A DNA stretch of 64,000 nt from positions 186,001-250,000 of the forward strand of contig JOAA01000016.1 of assembly GCA_000720375.1 (NCBI GenBank), read 5' to 3'. The notes under the pieces were generated by a model. It was not told where the DNA came from and searched no databases. It saw only the letters and a list, made by a program, of their open reading frames with translations. A program made the translations under genes and the position numbers. Positions 16,798-23,161 of this stretch are shown here, piece after piece (the first letter of the stretch is position 1; every line of letters begins with the position of its first letter). The DNA is from Rhodococcus rhodnii (GTDB taxonomy: Bacteria; Actinomycetota; Actinomycetes; Mycobacteriales; Pseudonocardiaceae).

Positions 16798-17167
16798 ACC
16801 AGCCTTCCTCCCGTCGACAATGAACGCGGCGGCGTCCACCGGAGCCGAAGTGGTCAGGCGCAGCGCCGAAGAAGCAGACTCGGCCGCGGCCGAGTGCTGG
16901 GCAGCCCTGCTCGGCGGCTGCGACGGGCCAGGGCGCCGAGTACTGCCCCAACGCCTGCGCCAACTAGCCGACGCCACAGCCGTCTACGCGGGCTCAGCGT
17001 GGTGGTACGGCGACGGTTCCCACCTACGCAACCGGATCAGCCGCGCCCGCGAACGCATCGAGGACGCCGTCGTCGACCGGGACGGCGCCGAGTTCGCCGA
17101 GGCTTTCATCGGTTACGACGAGGCCGTCGCGACCGCCCTGATCCGCGTTGGGAGCATGATCAAGTGA
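16787..17167 (+). CDS. Unidentified small protein between xseA and xseB
   Basis: A 126-residue, mostly helical, alanine- and arginine-rich protein without signal or membrane segment. It starts at GTG 16787 inside the xseA end and its stop overlaps the xseB start, so it is translationally locked into the operon. Codon bias is strong. I recognise no family. The position suggests a role linked to exonuclease VII, but only by association. Confidence 0.7.
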   Translation: MTTRPAFLPSTMNAAASTGAEVVRRSAEEADSAAAECWAALLGGCDGPGRRVLPQRLRQLADATAVYAGSAWWYGDGSHLRNRISRARERIEDAVVDRDGAEFAEAFIGYDEAVATALIRVGSMIK

Positions 17168-17376
17168 GTGACGAACAGCTCGGCTACGAACAAGCACGCG
17201 ACGAACTCGCGGACGTCGTGGCCAAGCTCGAAGCGGGCGGCCTGTCCCTGGAGGACTCGCTGGCGCTGTGGGAGCGCGGCGAGGCGTTGGCGAAGATCTG
17301 CGACCGCCACCTCGCAGGCGCCCGCGAACGTGTCGAGGCCGCGCTGGCGGCGGCGGATAAAGAACCCGAGTCCTGA
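17164..17376 (+). CDS. xseB: Exodeoxyribonuclease VII small subunit
   Basis: A 70-residue protein with the family core [35 protein letters not shown] and a C-terminal helix. Several XseB chains bind each XseA coiled coil. GTG 17164 overlaps the previous stop (GTGA). Confidence 0.94.
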   Translation: MSDEQLGYEQARDELADVVAKLEAGGLSLEDSLALWERGEALAKICDRHLAGARERVEAALAAADKEPES

Positions 17377-17680
17377 CAGGGCTATTGCGCCGGCCTGGCT
17401 CCAGGCGGCTCTCGCCGAGCCGACCAACAGGCGCTGTTCCGGCGCAGCGGCCTCGATCACGCGCCAAGGCAGCTCAGCTCCTACCCCTCGCGGGTTACCC
17501 CCGAGTAGGCAACGACTCCGTGCCATCCAGATGGCCATCAGTGAAACTTGCAGGTCCTGGCGATTTCGTAGCTCGTTGAAATCAGGCGACCACTGAGAGT
17601 CACGCCACATCACGCAGACCGCGATGCCTCCGTGCCCATAGCGTTCGGCCGCGATTTTCCCCACCTGCAAGGAGAAAACA
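17377..17680. other. Intergenic region, no gene supported
   Basis: About 300 bases. No frame on either strand gives a convincing protein. It ends with AAGGAG 7 bases before the next ATG and should contain that gene's promoter. Confidence 0.5.
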
Positions 17681-18319
17681 ATGCCGCCACGCTCACTTCT
17701 CAAGCCCGTCGCCGCTTTGGTGACGTCCGCCGTTCTCGTCACGGGTTTCGCGCCCACCGCGCTGGCCGTCACCGAGGCCGACCGGGCGAGTGCCGCGATC
17801 ACCGCGCAGCAGGAGAACCTGCTTGCGACGCTTCGGAATGCCGTTACCCCGGAGCAGATCGACGCGCTGGCAGCGCAAGCCGCCGCAGCCGGTGACACGA
17901 CGACAGTCGCCCAGCTGACCGATGCCAAGGCCGTATTGTCCACAGTGTCCGTTGAGGGTATTGAGGACATCGACTGGATCGAGGCGTTCAAGCTGGCTTT
18001 CAAGGTCCTGCAACCGTTTGCCGTCGCCGCGCTGCGCTACGGCGGACCGATCGCCTCGGCCTTCATCGAGTACGTCGGTGAGGCGCTGAGCCGTTTCCCG
18101 CAAATCGGTGAGCCGCTCAACGAGTACTTCTTCAAGCCGATCGCCGGGCTGATCCGGGTGTGGGCGCCGAGACTCGCCGACCTGATCGAGAGCATCAAGA
18201 TCGACAATGTGCCGCGGGACGAGGCAATCGCCCGCGTGGCCGAGCACCTGCGCACGGAGAAAGGCCTGTCCGATGCGGCCGCCACCGTGCTGAGCAAGGG
18301 CTTGGTCGCCAACGTCTGA
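17681..18319 (+). CDS. Secreted helical protein of unknown function
   Basis: A 212-residue protein. A clear Sec signal peptide (KPVAALVTSAVLVTGFAPTALA, cleavage after ~29) is followed by an alpha-helical mature part. The hydrophobic stretch AFKLAFKVLQPFAVAALRYGGPIASAFIEYV is flanked by acidic segments, reminiscent of membrane-interacting helices. No cysteines. ATG 17681 has AAGGAG at ideal spacing. It is monocistronic with its own terminator. I recognise no family. Confidence 0.8.
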   Translation: MPPRSLLKPVAALVTSAVLVTGFAPTALAVTEADRASAAITAQQENLLATLRNAVTPEQIDALAAQAAAAGDTTTVAQLTDAKAVLSTVSVEGIEDIDWIEAFKLAFKVLQPFAVAALRYGGPIASAFIEYVGEALSRFPQIGEPLNEYFFKPIAGLIRVWAPRLADLIESIKIDNVPRDEAIARVAEHLRTEKGLSDAAATVLSKGLVANV

Positions 18320-18326
18320 CGAACAC

Positions 18327-18360
18327 CGGGAACGGCTCGGGGCGCCCCGAGCCGTTCCCG
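18327..18360. terminator. Shared terminator of the secreted protein gene and the DUF4245 gene
   Basis: A perfect 34-base palindrome: CGGGAACGGCTCGGGGC immediately followed by its complement, between convergent stops at 18319 and 18366. Confidence 0.85.
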
Positions 18361-18365
18361 TCAGA

Positions 18366-18950
18366 TCAGGAGCGAGCGATCGGCGTCGCTGTCTGGGCGG
18401 CGGTCGCCAGCACCCGGAACTCGTCCTCGGTCCCGCTGCCGGTGATCAACAGTTGGACGCCGTCCTTCGACAGCACCCACGATGGTTCGTCGCCCCTGCC
18501 CCGGTACTTGGTCCACTGCGTACCGGCGACGTCCACCGAGCCGGTGCTCCCAGCGGAGACGCCACCGCCCGCTTCCATCACCACGAGGTCCGCCACCGGC
18601 GCCTTGGACTGGCTGAGCCGCAGATACTTGCCGCCGGGCGTGATCCAGCCCACGCGGACCGCGGTCGTGCGCTGGGCACCTTCGCCGACAGGCGTCGTGT
18701 TCGACGAGTTGGCGCGCCAATCGGCGGGCACCGCGGGTGATCGGACGGGGAAGTCCACGCGCCGGGCGGCGCCGCTCAATTCCTTCGGCGCATCGACCGA
18801 CGGCGCCGAGCTCGGGTCCACCGTCGGGCCGCTGGGACTGAACTCACATCCCTGCGTCAGCCACACGATCACGCCGATGATGGCCGTCAGTACCGCCAGC
18901 GACAACACCATGTCGCGGGCGCTTGTCTTGAACCGGGATGGGGCCGACAC
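18366..18950 (-). CDS. DUF4245 membrane-anchored protein
   Basis: A 194-residue protein. One N-terminal membrane segment (MVLSLAVLTAIIGVIVWLTQGC) is followed by an extracytoplasmic domain containing VGWITPGGKYLRLSQSKAP and a C-terminal WTKYRGRGDEPSWVLSKDGVQLLITGSG, as in the actinobacterial DUF4245 family. Function unknown. It is divergent from glpX with 88 bases between, as Rv1100 is from glpX. GTG 18950 is directly preceded by GGAGGT. Confidence 0.85.
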   Translation of the reverse strand: MSAPSRFKTSARDMVLSLAVLTAIIGVIVWLTQGCEFSPSGPTVDPSSAPSVDAPKELSGAARRVDFPVRSPAVPADWRANSSNTTPVGEGAQRTTAVRVGWITPGGKYLRLSQSKAPVADLVVMEAGGGVSAGSTGSVDVAGTQWTKYRGRGDEPSWVLSKDGVQLLITGSGTEDEFRVLATAAQTATPIARS

Positions 18951-19038
18951 ACCTCCATCGTCGCAGTTGGCGTAACGCGCCGTTACCGCGGGCCCCGCCC
19001 GATCTGCGAGGATCGACAAGTCGCGACGAGGAGGACAG

Positions 19039-20091
19039 ATGACCGAAGCGAATGCCGCCAGCAGGCGCGAATTGCCGGACCGCAACCTCGCACTCGAACT
19101 GGTCAGGGTCACCGAGGCCGCAGCCATGTCGGCGGGCCGCTGGGTGGGCCGCGGCGACAAGAACGGCGGTGACGGTGCCGCGGTCGACGCCATGCGCAAG
19201 CTGATCGGCACCGTGTCCATGAACGGCGTCGTGGTGATCGGTGAGGGCGAGAAGGACGAAGCCCCGATGCTGTACAACGGCGAGGAAGTCGGTGACGGCA
19301 GCGGCCCCGCGTGCGATGTCGCCGTCGACCCGATCGACGGCACAACGCTGATGTCCAAAGGCATGCCGAACGCCATCGCGGTGCTCGCGGTCGCCGAGCG
19401 CGGCGCGATGTTCGACCCGTCCGCGGTGTTCTACATGGAAAAGATCGCTGTCGGCCCGGAGGCAGCCGATGTGATCGACCTGACCGCGCCGGTCGCCGAG
19501 AACATCCGCCGGGTCGCGAAAGCCAAGCACACCGACGTTTCCGACGTCACAGTGTGCATTTTGGACCGTGAGCGGCACGAGCAGCTCGTCACCGAGGTGC
19601 GCAACGCGGGCGCGCGAATCCACTTCATCTCCGACGGTGACGTCGCAGGCGCGATTTCCGCGGCCCGCCCGAATACCGGTGTGGACATGCTGCTCGGTAT
19701 CGGCGGTACACCGGAGGGAATCATTGCCGCGTCGGCGTTGAAATGCATGGGCGGCGCGATTCAGGCGCGGTTGTGGCCACGCGACGACGCCGAGCGGGAG
19801 AAGGCGCTCGCGGCCGGCCACGATCTGGACCGCGTGCTGTCCACCGACGACCTGGTCAGCGGCGACAACGTCTTCTTCTGCGCGACCGGGATCACCGACG
19901 GCGATCTGCTGCGCGGCGTGCACTACCGGTCCGGCGGCTGCACCACGCAGTCGATCGTGATGCGCTCGAAGTCCGGCACGGTCCGGATGATCGACGGCTT
20001 CCACCGGCTGACCAAGCTGCGCGAGTACTCGACCGTCGACTTCGACCTGAAGTCGGGCGACGACGAGGAAACCATCCCTCCTCTGCCGTAA
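19039..20091 (+). CDS. glpX: Class II fructose-1,6-bisphosphatase
   Basis: A 350-residue enzyme of gluconeogenesis, hydrolysing fructose 1,6-bisphosphate. Metal and substrate motifs are [33 protein letters not shown] and [19 protein letters not shown]. It is the only FBPase type in most actinobacteria. ATG 19039 follows GGAGG. Equivalent of Rv1099c. Confidence 0.97.
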   Translation: MTEANAASRRELPDRNLALELVRVTEAAAMSAGRWVGRGDKNGGDGAAVDAMRKLIGTVSMNGVVVIGEGEKDEAPMLYNGEEVGDGSGPACDVAVDPIDGTTLMSKGMPNAIAVLAVAERGAMFDPSAVFYMEKIAVGPEAADVIDLTAPVAENIRRVAKAKHTDVSDVTVCILDRERHEQLVTEVRNAGARIHFISDGDVAGAISAARPNTGVDMLLGIGGTPEGIIAASALKCMGGAIQARLWPRDDAEREKALAAGHDLDRVLSTDDLVSGDNVFFCATGITDGDLLRGVHYRSGGCTTQSIVMRSKSGTVRMIDGFHRLTKLREYSTVDFDLKSGDDEETIPPLP

Positions 20092-20199
20092 ACGCTTACC
20101 CGATCCAGTGAATTTCGATGACTGAACGCGATCCGGCCGCCGAACAAATCATTCGGCGGCCGGATCGCGACCCACGGACGAAAAGCGTACTTTCGAGGC

Positions 20200-20910
20200 G
20201 TGCTCCGTGCTCTGCTCCTCGGAATGTCAGCATTGATCGCACCGATCGTCGGCGGCCAGGACGCCGATCAGCCTTACGTTTTCATGGCTTCGATTCAGGA
20301 CACCGGCGGCGAGCATTTCTGCGGCGGGTCACTGATCCAAACCGAGTGGATTCTCACCGCCGCCCATTGCGTGCAGAACAACCCGCCCGCCGACATCAAG
20401 GCCCGGATAGGCAGCAGCGAGCCCAGTCGCGGCGGCGAGGAAGCGGCGATCACGAAAATCGTGGTGCATCCCGAGTTCGACGGAGTGAAACCCGGCAACG
20501 ACATCGCGCTGTTGAAGCTGGCGAAACCGTCGGCTGCGGCGCCGATAGCGATCCGCAGCGCGTCGGTCGGTTCCACCACGAGACTGCTCGGCTGGGGCCA
20601 GACCTGCCCGCGGCTGGGCGAATGCGGCCCGGCCGCCAAGCTGCAGCAGCTGGACACCAGGCTCATCGAAACGGCCAAGTGCCTGGACATCCACGGCGTG
20701 CTGGAACTGTGCACGGAAAGCCCGGGCGGTGTCGCGGGCGCGTGTTTCGGTGACTCCGGTGGCCCGCAGTTGGTGAAAGACCCCGACGGCTGGCGAGTTG
20801 TCGGGGTGACCAGCCGTTCCGGCCATGACACGTCGATTTGCGGCAGCGGACCGTCCATATACACCAACGTGGGTGCCTTTGTGGACTGGATCAGCCAGCA
20901 AACCGTGTGA
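20200..20910 (+). CDS. Secreted trypsin-like serine protease (S1)
   Basis: A 236-residue protein with the complete triad: TAAHC (His), NDIALLKL (Asp) and GDSGGP (Ser), plus cysteines placed as in trypsin. A short signal sequence (LRALLLGMSALIA) is followed after one proline by IVGG, the usual mature N-terminus, so almost no propeptide exists. GTG 20200 is the start that includes this signal. It is monocistronic. The S1 pocket residue before the catalytic serine (ACFGDSGG) should be checked for specificity. Confidence 0.92.
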   Translation: MLRALLLGMSALIAPIVGGQDADQPYVFMASIQDTGGEHFCGGSLIQTEWILTAAHCVQNNPPADIKARIGSSEPSRGGEEAAITKIVVHPEFDGVKPGNDIALLKLAKPSAAAPIAIRSASVGSTTRLLGWGQTCPRLGECGPAAKLQQLDTRLIETAKCLDIHGVLELCTESPGGVAGACFGDSGGPQLVKDPDGWRVVGVTSRSGHDTSICGSGPSIYTNVGAFVDWISQQTV

Positions 20911-21005
20911 TGTCACTGAGATCCGGTTGAGACCTTTTCGGCGCAACCCGCGGGTATCACCAGTCGTCTCTAGGGCGTAGGGATCACCGGGCAGAGGAGA
21001 AACCA

Positions 21006-21638
21006 ATGCGGGTACGCAAGCTGATTCTGGGGGCGGCAGTCGCCGCGGCAGCCGTGCTCAGCGCCTGCTCGTCACCGAGTGAGCGGCCGGTCGTCGCTGC
21101 CGCGGGCCAGGAGAACGTACCCGCCACCACCACGACGACGGAAAGATCGACCACGCCGCCGACCACCAGCAGCTCGTCGCCGGCGTCAACACCGACGTCA
21201 AGCCCGTCGTCGTCCACCAAGACGACCACGCCGAAGCCGCCGACGAGCAAGACGACCACGCCGAAGGCCAAGCCTGAGCCGTCGAAGGAAGCGCCGTGCA
21301 GCACGGCCGCGAAGGCGTGCATCAAGCTGTCCACCAACCAGTCCTGGCTGATGGAGGACGGCAAGGTGGTCTACGGGCCGGTGCCGATCACCCACGGCCG
21401 CAAGGGTTACCTGACTCCTCCGGGCACGTTCCGGGTGACCTTCAAGAACAAGAACCACCGCAGCAGCATCTTCGGCGGCGCGCCGATGCCGAACTCGGTG
21501 TTCTTCAACGGCGGCATCGCGTTCCACCAGGGCAGCCTGCGAGAGAAGTCGCACGGCTGCGTCCACCTGTCGCCTGCGGCGTCGCAGAAGTACTTCAGCG
21601 AGCTGTCGGTCGGTGAAGTCGTCGAGGTCGTCCGCTAA
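21006..21638 (+). CDS. L,D-transpeptidase-domain lipoprotein (YkuD), copy 1
   Basis: A 210-residue lipoprotein. The lipobox LSAC is at ~18-21. A long Thr/Ser/Pro/Lys linker (~35-95) leads to a compact YkuD domain ending in the catalytic signature SHGCVHL near residue 183. Related enzymes form 3-3 peptidoglycan cross-links or attach proteins to the wall; this domain is shorter than typical Ldt enzymes. The start follows AGAGGAG. It is followed by a very strong terminator and a paralogue. Confidence 0.88.
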   Translation: MRVRKLILGAAVAAAAVLSACSSPSERPVVAAAGQENVPATTTTTERSTTPPTTSSSSPASTPTSSPSSSTKTTTPKPPTSKTTTPKAKPEPSKEAPCSTAAKACIKLSTNQSWLMEDGKVVYGPVPITHGRKGYLTPPGTFRVTFKNKNHRSSIFGGAPMPNSVFFNGGIAFHQGSLREKSHGCVHLSPAASQKYFSELSVGEVVEVVR

Positions 21639-21654
21639 GCGAGTCTTTGCAACC

Positions 21655-21709
21655 AACCTTCCCTTTCCCGCGTGAGTAAGGCTGCACGCGAGGAAAGGGA
21701 AGGTTTTTT
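21655..21709 (+). terminator. Intrinsic terminator between the two YkuD genes, abutting the second ATG
   Basis: Outer stem AACCTTCCCTTTCC (21655-21668) pairs perfectly with 21692-21705. An inner stem CGCGTG/CACGCG (21669-21674, 21685-21690) extends it with one bulged A and a 10-base loop. Six Ts follow, two bases before ATG 21711. The only purine-rich ribosome-binding candidate of the second gene (GGGAAGG) is inside the 3' arm. Confidence 0.9.
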
Positions 21710-21710
21710 C

Positions 21711-22229
21711 ATGCGCTTGGCCCTGGTCATCCCGGCAGCGGCTCTGCTGCTCGCATCATGTTCCGGCGCACCCCAGGAACGGGCCTTGCAGGCACCGCCT
21801 CCGCCGCCGTCCACATCTACGACCACCACCACAACGACCAGTTCGCCCACACCGGAGCCACAGCCTGTGGTCGTCGCGACGCTGCCCTGCGCCGCACCGA
21901 TCCGGGCCTGCGTGAGTTTGTCGCAGAACTTGGCGTGGCTGCTGAAGGACGGCGCCGTCGAGTACGGCCCGGTGCCCATCACCCATGGCAAGCCGGGGCA
22001 CGAGACCCCGGTGGGCACGTTCAAGGTGGCGTGGAAGGACGCGGTGCACACGTCCAGCATCTACGGCCTGCCCATGCCGCATTCGGTGTTCTTCGCGCCC
22101 GGCGGGATCGCGTTCCACGAAGGACCGCTGACCGAGCCATCGCATGGTTGTGTGCACCTGTCGCCGGAGGTCGCCAAGATCTTCTTCGACGCACTCCCGG
22201 TGAAAGCGGGCGTCCAGGTCGTTGCCTAG
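21711..22229 (+). CDS. L,D-transpeptidase-domain lipoprotein (YkuD), copy 2
   Basis: A 172-residue paralogue of the preceding gene. ATG 21711 gives an ideal lipoprotein signal (RLALVIPAAALLLASC). A Pro/Thr linker and a YkuD domain follow, with YGPVPITHG, PHSVFF, GIAFHEG and the catalytic SHGCVHL. The in-frame GTG at 21672 would lie inside the terminator hairpin and spoil the signal peptide. Tandem duplication is evident from shared motifs. The stop overlaps the stop of the convergent flavin oxidoreductase gene. Confidence 0.87.
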   Translation: MRLALVIPAAALLLASCSGAPQERALQAPPPPPSTSTTTTTTTSSPTPEPQPVVVATLPCAAPIRACVSLSQNLAWLLKDGAVEYGPVPITHGKPGHETPVGTFKVAWKDAVHTSSIYGLPMPHSVFFAPGGIAFHEGPLTEPSHGCVHLSPEVAKIFFDALPVKAGVQVVA

Positions 22230-22642
22230 TCCATCGCCAGGCCGTAGATCCGGTCCACCGGGATGCGCACGACCCGGCGCTTGTCGGTGATCATCGCGGC
22301 GCGGTACTCGTCCCAGTCCGGGTGCTCCCCCGCGATCGACCGGTACAGCTCGACCAGTTCGTCGTTCGCGGCGTCGCCCGGCTCGGTCGCCACGTCCGAG
22401 AGCGTCGCCATACCTTCGGCGACCACGTACCGGCCGAAGCTCGCGTTGGTGACGTAGAAGCTGGCGCGCGGGTCGCGCAGCAGGTTCTTGGTCTTGGCGC
22501 GGCCGTCGGTCACCGAGATCCGGATGGTCCCGTCCGCGAACTTGTAGCTCACGTTCGACAGTTGCGGGCGGCCGTCCCGCTTGAGGGTCACGAGCACACC
22601 ATTTGTGCTCGTGGCAAGCAAATCGGAGAGCTTGTCGTCCAT
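22226..22642 (-). CDS. PPOX-class F420-dependent oxidoreductase
   Basis: A 138-residue split-barrel protein: GVLVTLKRDGRPQLSNVSYKF at the N-terminus, KTKNLLRDPRASFYVT in the middle and a C-terminal DKRRVVRIPVDRIYGL. Small actinobacterial proteins with these signatures use F420 or flavins to reduce biliverdin-like or xenobiotic substrates. It is divergent from a MarR regulator with a palindromic operator between, suggesting control by it. Confidence 0.88.
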   Translation of the reverse strand: MDDKLSDLLATSTNGVLVTLKRDGRPQLSNVSYKFADGTIRISVTDGRAKTKNLLRDPRASFYVTNASFGRYVVAEGMATLSDVATEPGDAANDELVELYRSIAGEHPDWDEYRAAMITDKRRVVRIPVDRIYGLAMD

Positions 22643-22651
22643 ACTCGCAAC

Positions 22652-22680
22652 TTACATGACATGTCAACAAACGCTACAGT
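22652..22680 (+). promoter_or_regulatory. MarR promoter with palindromic operator
   Basis: A -35-like TTACAT (22652-22657), 17 bases, -10 TACAGT (22675-22680). The perfect palindrome TGACATGTCA (22657-22666) sits between them and can block both divergent promoters. Seven bases after the -10 is ATG 22688, so the mRNA is probably leaderless. Confidence 0.6.
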
Positions 22681-22687
22681 GTCCAGC

Positions 22688-23149
22688 ATGACGCAACCGC
22701 GCTGGCTGGACGAGACCGAAGACCGCGCGTGGCGTGGCTACCGGCAGATGTTCCTGCTGCTCAACGCCCAGGTGAACCGCGACTTGGCGCAGGAGTGCGG
22801 GTTGTCCGAGCCGGACTACGACGTCCTGTCGACGCTGTCGGAGGCCAAGAACCACCGGTATCGGTTGAAGAAGCTGGCCGAACGCATGCTCTGGTCCCAG
22901 AGCCGGTTGTCGCACCACGTGACCCGGATGCAGCAACGCGGCCTCGTCACCCGCGAGGACTGCGTCGACGACGCCCGCGGCGCGACGATCGTGCTCACCA
23001 AAGCAGGCCGCAAGGCCATCGAAGCCGCCGCGCCCAGGCACGTCGAATCCGTGCGCAGGCACTTCTTCGACCACCTCACCCGCGAACAGGTCGAGATGCT
23101 CGGTGACGCAACCCATGCGGTGGTACAGAACCTGAAGAACAAGTCGTAA
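22688..23149 (+). CDS. MarR-family transcriptional regulator
   Basis: A 153-residue winged-helix protein: LSEPDYDVLSTLSEAK, the recognition helix LWSQSRLSHHVTRMQQRGLVTRE, wing residues DDARGATIVLTKAGR and a C-terminal dimer helix. ATG 22688 matches the predicted transcription start; ATG 22661 would lie inside the operator. It probably controls itself and the divergent F420 oxidoreductase gene. The NACHT gene follows after 12 bases and could be co-transcribed. Confidence 0.88.
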   Translation: MTQPRWLDETEDRAWRGYRQMFLLLNAQVNRDLAQECGLSEPDYDVLSTLSEAKNHRYRLKKLAERMLWSQSRLSHHVTRMQQRGLVTREDCVDDARGATIVLTKAGRKAIEAAAPRHVESVRRHFFDHLTREQVEMLGDATHAVVQNLKNKS

Positions 23150-23161
23150 TGTCCTCACGCT

